Assembly (NCBI GenBank): GCA_900763995.1
Contig: CAAFMK010000004.1
Coordinates: 1 to 18,208 of the forward strand
Source: an uncultured Oscillospiraceae bacterium
GTDB taxonomy: Bacteria; Bacillota; Clostridia; Oscillospirales; Oscillospiraceae
Direction: 5' to 3'
DNA: 18,208 bases
Shown: positions 1-7,163 of the stretch, in pieces
Position numbering within the stretch: the first letter of the stretch is position 1
How the letters are laid out: each line of letters starts with the position of its first letter
Translations under genes and position numbers: made by a program
Notes under the pieces: model-generated
Databases searched by the model: none
Told to the model about the DNA's origin: nothing
Seen by the model: only the letters and a program-made list of their open reading frames with translations

Positions 1-27
1 CGAAAAAGTGGCTTTGCCACTTTTTCG
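1..27. terminator. Perfect 12-bp hairpin, probable bidirectional terminator
   Basis: A perfect inverted repeat: 12-bp arms at 1-12 and 16-27 around a 3-base loop, with five A/T pairs near the outer ends, so the RNA from either strand ends the stem in a run of five U before CG. It lies downstream of the minus-strand DUF1576 gene and can end the translation operon, or end a rightward transcript entering from the left. The flank to the left is outside the window. It could instead be a dispersed palindrome, which one copy cannot show. Confidence 0.6.
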
Positions 28-35
28 ACAGTCTC

Positions 36-73
36 AAGGCTGCTGTACATTTCACCAGTACAGCAGCCTTTTT
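36..73. terminator. 13-bp hairpin after DUF1576 gene, with T run on plus strand
   Basis: Perfect 13-bp arms at 36-48 and 58-70 enclose a 9-base loop, and the plus strand continues with T through position 73. Read on the plus strand this is a canonical intrinsic terminator for a gene left of the window. Read on the minus strand it lies 10 bases after the DUF1576 stop codon but has only two T after the stem, so leftward termination probably relies on it together with the hairpin at 1-27. Confidence 0.65.
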
Positions 74-80
74 CCACACT

Positions 81-1460
81 TTACTCTTCCAGCTCTTCTG
101 TCATTTTATGGGGCTCCGGTGCCAAAACAGGCTCATCATGCTCCAACTGGTCGAAGTAGTCCTCGTCCTGGAGCACTGGCTTTCGGTGCTGGGCTACAGC
201 CATAATGGTGGGATAGAGCACAATGGCCACCAATCCCCCAGAAAATCCGTTGTTATATAGATTCATACCCGCCACTGGGGAGCTGGTATACAGCACCACA
301 GAGGAGTGGAGAAAGCCAGCCAGCACCCCGTAGGGCCAGCCAAAATATCCAGAGATCGGGGCCAATGTGGTACAAAAGAGACAGGCCAGCTGCACTGCCG
401 GGTCATCCAATCCCCAGTGCATCACAAAACCGCCCAGCGCCACCCCCGCCATCACAGGCAGGATGTTGCACAGGTGCTTTCCATAGGCTGAAAAGCCCAT
501 GATGGTCAAAATACCACCAACAGTAGGGCCGTTGAGATCTCCTCCCACCAGCAGGATAAATGTCATCCCCAAAAGCCCGTTGACTCCAATGTTGATCATC
601 ACTGGAGCAGGGCCGAACATACGCAGAAAATCACTGGGGGCACGACCGCTGGTTTTAAGCAGCCGCCGGTACCCTGCCCAGGCCGCCCAGACGGGCATTT
701 TGCAAAAAAACAGCCCCATACAGATCAGCCCGATACAGAGTATACTGATCAAAATGGCAAACTCTGTATCATAGCTGCTAGACCACCAGTAGCGCATGGT
801 GGGGATCGCCCCCAGCGAGGAGATCAGGGGGACACAGATCATAGCCATCAGCCCACAGGCAAAGCCCATATTATATAGGTTCATTCCATTTTGGATCCGA
901 TAGGTATAGCGGGCCAGCGGCGGGGTCAGAAAGCCGATGAGCACTCCAGTCAGTATCCCCACAATTGGATTGCCCCAGCCGTTGTCCAGAGAGATATAGG
1001 TCACAATGGGGGCCAGCGCAGTGGCCATCAGTCCAATGCCAGCACAGCTGCCCACAGGCTCCCGTTTCACCTTGGCATAGAGCCAGGAGCCGATGAGGAT
1101 GGGCCAGATATTGATAATATTTTTGCCAAACAGGGCAAATCCAGACATAAGGCCGATTTCTACCAGAGTCATGCCGTTGAGCACATCCTGTGCCAGATAA
1201 AGTATACAGATGGAAATGGATGTGACCAGCGCCGCATTGACCAGCGCCGCTCCTGGCCCCGCCACCAGAACATAGTCCGTGATCAGAGCATCCTCCACCA
1301 CCATAATCCGCACAAGTCCCTTAAGGATGTTTTCCGGGGTGTCCATCAAAAAGCCGCCCACTGCCATAAGAAGCACATAGATCCATAAATAGTGGAACAT
1401 TTTATCGTATCTGGTATGATGTACATGGTGTAAATGACGAAGTTTATCCCTTAAGCCCAT
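81..1460 (-). CDS. DUF1576 family polytopic membrane protein
   Basis: A 459-residue integral membrane protein that I recognise as DUF1576; no function is known to me. The hydrophobic profile suggests about ten or more membrane segments, with a histidine-rich N-terminus (HLHHVHH near residues 9-15) and an acidic tail after about residue 425. The chain is an internal duplication: GPG/LNGMT/FGKNI/LAP/GMNLYN in residues 68-205 recur as GPA/LNGPT/YGKHL/LAP/GMNLYN in residues 283-413. A two-repeat fold of this kind is typical of channels and secondary transporters, so transport is a reasonable inference with unknown substrate. The start has a good AGGAAGGAG site. It is the last gene of the translation operon, 35 bases after ribF, and terminator-like hairpins follow. 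A link to flavin is not shown by sequence. Confidence 0.85.
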   Translation of the reverse strand: MGLRDKLRHLHHVHHTRYDKMFHYLWIYVLLMAVGGFLMDTPENILKGLVRIMVVEDALITDYVLVAGPGAALVNAALVTSISICILYLAQDVLNGMTLVEIGLMSGFALFGKNIINIWPILIGSWLYAKVKREPVGSCAGIGLMATALAPIVTYISLDNGWGNPIVGILTGVLIGFLTPPLARYTYRIQNGMNLYNMGFACGLMAMICVPLISSLGAIPTMRYWWSSSYDTEFAILISILCIGLICMGLFFCKMPVWAAWAGYRRLLKTSGRAPSDFLRMFGPAPVMINIGVNGLLGMTFILLVGGDLNGPTVGGILTIMGFSAYGKHLCNILPVMAGVALGGFVMHWGLDDPAVQLACLFCTTLAPISGYFGWPYGVLAGFLHSSVVLYTSSPVAGMNLYNNGFSGGLVAIVLYPTIMAVAQHRKPVLQDEDYFDQLEHDEPVLAPEPHKMTEELEE

Positions 1461-1495
1461 TCTCGCTCCTTCCTTTGGTCATAACAACAAATAGT

Positions 1496-2404
1496 TCAAC
1501 TCAGCTGCTTAAAATACACCTGGGTCTGCTGTGCATTGCGCTTGATCTCCTGGGCCAGCGCAGCCATACTTGGAAATTTCTCCTCACCTCTCAGGCGGTG
1601 ATAAAATTCCATCCGCACCTGATGTCCATAGAGGTCCCCGGTGAAGTCCAACAGGAACCCCTCCACCGTGACCCGGCCATCGTTGTCCTCAATGGTGGGG
1701 CGCACCCCTACATTGGTCACCGCCGCACGGCACTGCCCGTCAAACCACACCCGTGTGGCATACACGCCATAGGACGGGACGATGACCCCCTTTGGAATGG
1801 ACAGGTTAATGGTGGGAAATCCCAGGGTGGAGCTGCCGATTTTCTTGCCGTGGTTCACCTGCTGGGTCAGGATGTGGGGGTGGCCCAAAAATTCTCTGGC
1901 TCTGTCCATCTCCCCCTGGGCCACCAGGGTTCTGATGTAGGTGGAGGAGATGGTGATCCCATCCTGCTCCACCTTTCCAATGATGTCACAGCCGATCCCC
2001 AGCTCCTGGCACTTGGCCCAAAGCCGCTGGGGATTGCCTTTCCCAAGATATCCAAAGTGAAAGTCATGCCCTGCCACCACATGGACAACGCCCAATTCCT
2101 CCACCAGATACTGGACAATAAAATCCTCCCAGTCCATTCTCTGCATGGCATCAAAGGAGGCGACCACCACCTCTGCAATGTTGTACCACCGCCGCATCAG
2201 CCAACAGCGATCCTCCACCGTATTGAGCAGGGGTACCTGCTCCCCAGTGATGGCACCGCCCGGGTGCCGATCAAAGGTAAATACACAGGGACTGGCGCAT
2301 AGCCGATCCGCTGCTGTTGTCACCGCCCGGAGCAGCGCCCCGTGGCCCAGATGAACGCCATCGAAAAAACCAAGGGCGATGACCCTTCTTGGTGCTTGTT
2401 CCAT
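1496..2404 (-). CDS. ribF: Bifunctional riboflavin kinase / FAD synthetase RibF
   Basis: A 302-residue cytoplasmic enzyme that phosphorylates riboflavin to FMN and adenylylates FMN to FAD. The N-terminal nucleotidyltransferase domain (about residues 6-165) has FDGVHLGH at 14-21, FTFDRHP at 43-48 and the GHDFHFG motif near 112-118. The C-terminal flavokinase domain (about 175-300) has TLGFPTINL at 193-201, GVYA near 213, NVGVRPT near 231 and LLDFTGDLYG at 251-260. Length is normal for the family. The start is supported by AGAGGAG six bases upstream of ATG. It follows truB by 30 bases and precedes the DUF1576 gene. In many Firmicutes ribF follows truB and is followed by rpsO and pnp; those are absent here. 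No FMN riboswitch precedes it, so expression probably depends on the operon. Confidence 0.97.
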   Translation of the reverse strand: MEQAPRRVIALGFFDGVHLGHGALLRAVTTAADRLCASPCVFTFDRHPGGAITGEQVPLLNTVEDRCWLMRRWYNIAEVVVASFDAMQRMDWEDFIVQYLVEELGVVHVVAGHDFHFGYLGKGNPQRLWAKCQELGIGCDIIGKVEQDGITISSTYIRTLVAQGEMDRAREFLGHPHILTQQVNHGKKIGSSTLGFPTINLSIPKGVIVPSYGVYATRVWFDGQCRAAVTNVGVRPTIEDNDGRVTVEGFLLDFTGDLYGHQVRMEFYHRLRGEEKFPSMAALAQEIKRNAQQTQVYFKQLS

Positions 2405-2434
2405 GTTTTACTCCTCTGCTGTGTCAATGATTCT

Positions 2435-3310
2435 CTACGGGACTGAAAAAAAGCTCTTGATGGTGGACAACTTCTCACCGTCCACCTGGCACAGAGCCAG
2501 AAATTCTCCCTGTTCCCCATACACCCGGTAGGTATCACAAGCCACTGGCTGGGACAGCGCCAGTGTCATACCATTTCGGATCTTTTTTTCTGCCCAGGGG
2601 GGAACTGTGAGTTTTTCATAGTTTGAAAAATATGTATCCACTGGGCGCACAAAGATACTGGGGTCGTCTGCCTGCTGCACCTGCTCCAGGGTGACAGCAT
2701 CCTCCAGGGTGAACCCTGCGGCCATGGTGCGGCGCAGGCTGCTCATACAGCCGCCGCAGCCCAGTGCCTGCCCTATATCGTGGCACAGGGTACGCACATA
2801 GGTGCCCTTGGAACACCGCACCCGAAGGATATAGCTGTCCTGGCTGGTCTGTTCCTCCAGTGTCAAACTGTGAATGGTAACAGGACGGGCGGGGCGCTCC
2901 ACTTCTTTCCCCTTTCGGGCCAGCTCATAGAGCTTCTTTCCCCCGATCTTAATGGCAGAATACATGGGGGGAACCTGCAAAATATCCCCCAGAAACCGCT
3001 CCAGCACCTGGGCCACCTGGGCCGGGTCTGCCGTTACCTCCCGGCGCTCCAGAACCTCTCCGGCGGTGTCCTGAGTGTTGGTGGTCATCCCCAGCTGAAG
3101 GCCCGCCACATACTCCTTGTCGCTCTCCCCGGCAAATTCCACTGCACGGGTGGCCCTGCCTATAAAGACAGGGAGCACCCCTGTTGCCATAGGGTCGAGG
3201 GTTCCTGCGTGACCAATGCGCTTCTCATGAAAAATTCCCCGCAGCTTGGCGCACACATCCATACTGGTCCAGCCCTGTCCCTTGTCGATGACGATGATCC
3301 CATTTGTCAT
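2435..3310 (-). CDS. truB: tRNA pseudouridine(55) synthase TruB
   Basis: A 291-residue enzyme that isomerises U55 in the T loop of tRNAs to pseudouridine. The N-terminal catalytic domain carries the family signature GHAGTLDPMATGVLP (residues 33-47), with catalytic Asp39, and CSKGTYVRTLCHDIG near 165-179. The last 70 or so residues correspond to the TruB C-terminal/PUA-like RNA-binding region. Length is typical for Firmicutes. The ATG overlaps the TGA of nrnA by four bases (ATGA), and GGGGGAG lies seven bases upstream, inside the end of nrnA, so the two genes are probably translationally coupled. It sits in the standard rbfA-nrnA-truB-ribF order. Confidence 0.97.
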   Translation of the reverse strand: MTNGIIVIDKGQGWTSMDVCAKLRGIFHEKRIGHAGTLDPMATGVLPVFIGRATRAVEFAGESDKEYVAGLQLGMTTNTQDTAGEVLERREVTADPAQVAQVLERFLGDILQVPPMYSAIKIGGKKLYELARKGKEVERPARPVTIHSLTLEEQTSQDSYILRVRCSKGTYVRTLCHDIGQALGCGGCMSSLRRTMAAGFTLEDAVTLEQVQQADDPSIFVRPVDTYFSNYEKLTVPPWAEKKIRNGMTLALSQPVACDTYRVYGEQGEFLALCQVDGEKLSTIKSFFSVP

Positions 3311-4269
3311 GACGGAACTCCCCCGCTGGCTCGCACCTGCTCAATGGCCTGGAGCACAGCGGCCCGGGCCTCATCCATGGTGCCCTCCACTGTAGCACCC
3401 GCCGCTGCAGCGTGACCTCCACCCCCCATCAGACCGCAGATGGCACTGGCATTGAGGCTTTTCGGGTCTGTACGGACAGACAGCTTACACACTCCAGGGC
3501 GCAACTCCCGGATGGTAATGCCGTTTTTCACGCCCTCGATCTGGCCCACAAAGGCAGAGATGTCCTCCAGATCCTGCTCCTGGGCCCCCACCTGTGCAAC
3601 CATGTCCAAGGTGAGGAACACCAGGGCAGTCTCTCCCCCTTCCCGTAGCTCCATCCCGGCAGTGAGCAGGCTTTCCAGCTTCAAACGCCGGAAGGATTTG
3701 GTGCGGAAATGTCGGCGGTTGATGGGGTAGGGGTCAAAGCCGGACTCCATCAGCCCGGCGGCCACCCGGTGGGTCTCCGGCTTGGTATTGCTGTATACAA
3801 AGCAGCCGCAGTCGGTGGACACCGCCACATACAGCGCCTGGCCTATTTCTGGGGAGATGGGGCCAAGCTGCTGAACGATGTCATACACCAGTTCTCCGCA
3901 GGCGGCTCGACTGGCATCCAGACAGGTCTCTCTGGCAAAAAATTCTTGGGATGGGTGGTGGTCAATGGCCAGATCCACCCTCTCTAAATAGGGTTTTGCA
4001 CTCTCCGGAAAAAGCCCTCTGGCTGCCATATCCACAGATACTACTGTGTCTGGCTGGTAGTCCCCTGTGGTGGTCAGCCCCTCCAGATAAGGGGTAAACA
4101 GGGCGCTGGCCTGGGTATTCTCCAGTACAAAGGCCTCCTTGCCCATCTGGCGCAGGGCTCTGCAAAGCCCTGCTGCACAGCCGATGGTGTCCCCATCAGG
4201 CCGAACATGGGTGAGGATGAGATACCGGTCGTGGGCAGTCAGGAACTGGGCGGCCTCTTTTGCTGTCAT
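3307..4269 (-). CDS. nrnA: DHH/DHHA1 phosphoesterase, NrnA-type oligoribonuclease / pAp phosphatase
   Basis: A 320-residue manganese-type DHH phosphoesterase. The N-terminal DHH domain has HVRPDGDTIG (from residue 21), VSVDMA (near 77-82), IDHHPS (102-107) and STDCGCFVYSNT (about 151-162). The C-terminal DHHA1 domain has the glycine-rich GGGGHAAAAG substrate-binding motif (282-291). Family members near truB degrade 2-5-nt RNAs and dephosphorylate 3'-phosphoadenosine 5'-phosphate; that dual activity is inferred by homology. I start at the ATG at 4269, with GAGGAG at 4278-4283 eight bases upstream. An in-frame GTG three codons earlier falls inside that site and is unlikely. It begins five bases after the rbfA stop and overlaps truB by four bases. 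Confidence 0.92.
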   Translation of the reverse strand: MTAKEAAQFLTAHDRYLILTHVRPDGDTIGCAAGLCRALRQMGKEAFVLENTQASALFTPYLEGLTTTGDYQPDTVVSVDMAARGLFPESAKPYLERVDLAIDHHPSQEFFARETCLDASRAACGELVYDIVQQLGPISPEIGQALYVAVSTDCGCFVYSNTKPETHRVAAGLMESGFDPYPINRRHFRTKSFRRLKLESLLTAGMELREGGETALVFLTLDMVAQVGAQEQDLEDISAFVGQIEGVKNGITIRELRPGVCKLSVRTDPKSLNASAICGLMGGGGHAAAAGATVEGTMDEARAAVLQAIEQVRASGGVPS

Positions 4270-4274
4270 GGTGC

Positions 4275-4661
4275 TCACTCCTCGTCTAGAATAATATGCT
4301 CATTGGCTGGGTTTGCTGGCTTGACCACCTCAGGGTTGCGCAGCATATCCAAAATATGGGCCCCCTTGTCAATGGAGTCGTCCTGAATGAAGTTCAGCTC
4401 AGGGGTATTGCGCAGGTTCAAAGAGCGCCCCAGCTCCCGGCGCAGATAGCCAGCGGCGGATTTCAGGCCCTTGAGCACCTGGGTACAGTCACTTTTATCC
4501 AGCACAGAGATATAGATCTTCGCAAACTTCAGGTCTGGGGTCGTATCCACCGCTGTAACTGAGATCAGCCCAGACACACGGGGGTCTTTTACCGTTGGGA
4601 TGAGGGAGGCCAGCTCCCGCTGGATCTCCTCATTGATTCGGCCAATTCGATTGCCTGCCAT
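4275..4661 (-). CDS. rbfA: 30S ribosome-binding factor RbfA
   Basis: A 128-residue single-KH-domain protein that binds immature 30S subunits and helps 16S rRNA 5'-end maturation, important at low temperature in studied bacteria. The sequence has the expected N-terminal helix (RIGRINEEIQRELASLI), the DPRV segment near residue 26, and the beta strand reading LKFAKIYISVLD. The start is the ATG at 4661, preceded by a strong AAAGGAGGAA site. The same frame is open to an ATG at 4766, but that extension runs through an RNA hairpin region, has no family similarity and lacks a binding site. It is separated from infB by an unusually long 150-base structured gap, so its expression may be set separately from infB. 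Confidence 0.96.
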   Translation of the reverse strand: MAGNRIGRINEEIQRELASLIPTVKDPRVSGLISVTAVDTTPDLKFAKIYISVLDKSDCTQVLKGLKSAAGYLRRELGRSLNLRNTPELNFIQDDSIDKGAHILDMLRNPEVVKPANPANEHIILDEE

Positions 4662-4696
4662 AAAATGTTCCTCCTTTGGCGTGAATCTATTGTTTC

Positions 4697-4759
4697 CTGT
4701 CCACATCACAGCATATGTGCCATGTCTGTATGGACAGCACTCCCCCAGATAAGGGAGAG
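4697..4759 (-). other. Structured RNA segment upstream of rbfA (candidate)
   Basis: On the minus strand this stretch can fold into nested pairs: a 7-bp stem pairing 4731-4737 with 4697-4703, enclosing a 4-bp stem (4726-4729 with 4708-4711) and an alternative small hairpin using CACA/TGTG. A separate 7-bp C/G-rich stem with a 6-base loop lies at 4740-4759. The structures sit between the strong hairpin at 4766-4797 and the rbfA binding site. Nothing here looks coding. Whether this is a regulatory leader, an RNA-processing site or chance pairing cannot be settled from one sequence. Confidence 0.3.
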
Positions 4760-4765
4760 ATGGCA

Positions 4766-4797
4766 AAGCAGGGCGGGCGAAAACGCCCGCCCTGCTT
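4766..4797 (-). terminator. Strong 14-bp GC-rich hairpin between infB and rbfA
   Basis: Perfect 14-bp arms at 4766-4779 and 4784-4797 enclose a 4-base loop. The hairpin starts 15 bases after the infB stop. On the minus strand it is followed by TGCC, so the U tract is short (three U including stem bases) and it is a weak or partial terminator at best. More likely roles are attenuating rbfA and downstream genes, or protecting the infB mRNA 3' end. The downstream genes belong to the same conserved operon, which argues against full termination. Confidence 0.55.
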
Positions 4798-4811
4798 GAA
4801 GGGATTAGAAT

Positions 4812-7142
4812 TTAAACTTCGATCTGCTCCATCAGGAAGGCCTCGATGATGTCGCCCTCCTTGATGTCCTGGAACTTTTCAAAGGTAATGCCGCACTCAT
4901 AGCCAGCGGCCACCTCTTTCACGCTGTCCTTAAAGCGCTGGAGAGAGGCAATGGCACCGTCATAAATGACGATGTTATCCCGGAGCAGACGCATCTGGGC
5001 ATTACGCTGCATCTTTCCATCCAGAACATAGCAGCCAGCCACCATACCCACATTGGTGATACGGAACACATTGCGCACCTCGGCACGGCCCAGCTCCACC
5101 TCTTTGAACTTGGGGGTGAGCATGCCCTTCATGGCTGCCTCAATCTCATTGATGGCGTCATAGATGACCCGGTACATCCGCATATCCACGCCGCTGCGGG
5201 GGGCAGACTCCTTGGCGTTGTTGTCAGGCCGCACATTGAAGCCCACGATAATGGCCCCAGAGGTGGCTGCCAGCATAACATCGCTCTCATTGATAGCACC
5301 CACAGCGCAGTGGATGACGCGCACACGCACTTCCTCGTTGGTCAGCTTCTCCAAAGAGGCCTTCACCGCCTCGGCGGAGCCCTGAACATCGGCCTTGACA
5401 ATGACATTCAGGTTCTTCATCTCACCAGCCTGGATCTGGCTGAACAGATCCTCCAGTGTGACTTTACCCACATTGCTGCCAATGCTGTTTTTCAGCTCGT
5501 GCTTGCGCTGCTCCACCAGCTCACGGGCCATGCGCTCATCAGCCACTGCGTGGAAGTCGTCACCAGCGTTGGGCACCTCGCCCATACCGATGATCTCCAC
5601 AGGGACAGAGGGGCCGGCCTCAGTCAGCTTTCTGCCCTTTGCATCAGTCATGGCACGGACACGGCCAACGGCAGTACCAGCGATGATCACATCCCCCTGA
5701 TGGAGGGTGCCCTTCTGCACCAGCAAAGTGGCTACAGGGCCGCGGCCCTTGTCCAGACGGGCCTCAATGACGGCACCGTGGGCGGAGCGGTTGGGATTGG
5801 CCTTCAGCTCACGCATCTCAGCGGTGAGCACCACCATATCCAGCAGATTATCTATGCCCATACCAGTCTTTGCAGAAATGGGGCAGATGATGGTATCGCC
5901 GCCCCACTCCTCTGGCACCAGCTCATGCTCAGTGAGCTGCTGCATGATCCGGTCGGGGTTGGCAGTGGGCTTATCCATCTTATTGATGGCCACAATGATG
6001 GGGATCTCTGCAGCCTTGGCGTGGTTGATAGACTCAATGGTCTGGGGCATGATACCGTCGTCAGCAGCCACCACCAGAATGGCCACATCGGTAATCATAG
6101 CACCACGGGCACGCATGGCGGTAAACGCCTCGTGTCCAGGGGTGTCCAGGAAGGTGACTGTGCTGCCCTTCACATCCACCTGATAGGCACCGATGTGCTG
6201 GGTGATGCCGCCGGCCTCTTTGTCCACCACATTGGCGCTGCGGATATAGTCCAGCAAAGAGGTCTTACCGTGGTCAACATGGCCCATGACCACCACAACG
6301 GGTGCGCGGGGACGCAGATCCTCCTCGTTATCCTCGGCGGTGTCGATCAGGCGCTCCTCAATGGTAACAATGACCTCTTTTTCCACCTTACAGCCCATTT
6401 CCTCGGCGATGATGGCGGCGGTATCAAAGTCAATGATCTCGCTCAAAGAGGCCATGACGCCGTTTTTCACCAGGCACTTGACCACCTCAGCACCAGTCTT
6501 TTTCATCCGGCTGGCCAGCTCGCCCACGGCGATCTCGTCGGGGATCAGCACCTTGACAGGTGCCTTTTTGGCAATCTCCAGCTGGAGGCGGCGCATACGG
6601 TCCTGCTCCTCCTGGCGGCGCTTGTTGCCAAAGCTGTTGCCCTGCTTGCCATTGCGCTGGCGCTGGGCATTACGGCCCTGGAACTTCTGTTTGCCGCCCC
6701 GATCCTGCTGGCGCTGGTCAGTGAAGGACTCCAGACGCTCATCATATTTATCCAGATTGACTGCGGGGCCGCCTCTGGTGTCCACCACCTTCTTCTCAGG
6801 AATACGGGAGGAGGGGCGATTCTGAACTGGCTTGGCCTGCTCCGGCTGGGCCACCTCAACGGCCTTGGGCTCCGGCTTTTTCTCAGGGGCCTTGGGAGCC
6901 TCTTTCTGGGGAGCAGGGTCATGGTATACATCAGTATACACTGACTCGATGGAGTCAATTTGATTATGCTGGGTGAGGTACTCAAAGAGAATGGACAGCT
7001 CCTCCTCACTCAGGGGCTGCATATGGTTCTTGGGGGGATGGCCATACTGGGTCAGGATATCCATGATCTCCTTGGAGGGAAGCTCTTTGCCGCCCTTTCT
7101 AAAATCCTTGGCCACCTTGTGGATGGGATATTTCATCATCAT
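4812..7142 (-). CDS. infB: Translation initiation factor IF-2
   Basis: A 776-residue GTPase that places initiator fMet-tRNA on the 30S subunit and promotes subunit joining. It has an N-terminal IF2N helix domain (residues 1-60, KYPIHKVAKDF), a basic, Q/N/R/G-rich linker (about 80-190) and a second IF2N domain (about 195-255). The GTPase domain shows G1 GHVDHGKT (287-294), G3 DTPGHEAF, G4 NKMDK and G5 SAK, and domains II, III and IV follow. I start at the first of three tandem ATG codons (7142, 7139, 7136) because AGGTGG lies nine bases upstream. An ATG at 7160 in the same frame overlaps this site and would add six atypical residues. It begins 21 bases after the ylxQ stop, and a strong hairpin follows its own stop. 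Confidence 0.97.
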   Translation of the reverse strand: MMMKYPIHKVAKDFRKGGKELPSKEIMDILTQYGHPPKNHMQPLSEEELSILFEYLTQHNQIDSIESVYTDVYHDPAPQKEAPKAPEKKPEPKAVEVAQPEQAKPVQNRPSSRIPEKKVVDTRGGPAVNLDKYDERLESFTDQRQQDRGGKQKFQGRNAQRQRNGKQGNSFGNKRRQEEQDRMRRLQLEIAKKAPVKVLIPDEIAVGELASRMKKTGAEVVKCLVKNGVMASLSEIIDFDTAAIIAEEMGCKVEKEVIVTIEERLIDTAEDNEEDLRPRAPVVVVMGHVDHGKTSLLDYIRSANVVDKEAGGITQHIGAYQVDVKGSTVTFLDTPGHEAFTAMRARGAMITDVAILVVAADDGIMPQTIESINHAKAAEIPIIVAINKMDKPTANPDRIMQQLTEHELVPEEWGGDTIICPISAKTGMGIDNLLDMVVLTAEMRELKANPNRSAHGAVIEARLDKGRGPVATLLVQKGTLHQGDVIIAGTAVGRVRAMTDAKGRKLTEAGPSVPVEIIGMGEVPNAGDDFHAVADERMARELVEQRKHELKNSIGSNVGKVTLEDLFSQIQAGEMKNLNVIVKADVQGSAEAVKASLEKLTNEEVRVRVIHCAVGAINESDVMLAATSGAIIVGFNVRPDNNAKESAPRSGVDMRMYRVIYDAINEIEAAMKGMLTPKFKEVELGRAEVRNVFRITNVGMVAGCYVLDGKMQRNAQMRLLRDNIVIYDGAIASLQRFKDSVKEVAAGYECGITFEKFQDIKEGDIIEAFLMEQIEV

Positions 7143-7151
7143 ATGGGGAAG

Positions 7152-7157
7152 CCACCT
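7152..7157 (-). promoter_or_regulatory. infB ribosome binding site
   Basis: AGGTGG on the minus strand lies nine bases upstream of the ATG at 7142 and directly after an in-frame ATG at 7160, which it therefore excludes as the main start. The three consecutive ATG codons at 7142-7134 leave the exact start open by one or two codons. Confidence 0.7.
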
Positions 7158-7163
7158 CATTTC

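Noticed and set aside
2405..2434. FMN riboswitch upstream of ribF.
   Set aside because: Only 30 bases separate truB and ribF, far too short for that riboswitch.
4662..4766. In-frame N-terminal extension of rbfA to an ATG at 4766.
   Set aside because: The extension is not RbfA-like, lacks a ribosome site and begins at the base of an RNA hairpin; the ATG at 4661 has AAAGGAGGAA.
5310..6944. Long open plus-strand frame antisense to infB (over 500 codons).
   Set aside because: It mirrors the GC-rich codon pattern of infB, has His/Leu/Gly-rich composition typical of antisense frames, and lacks a ribosome site or family motif.
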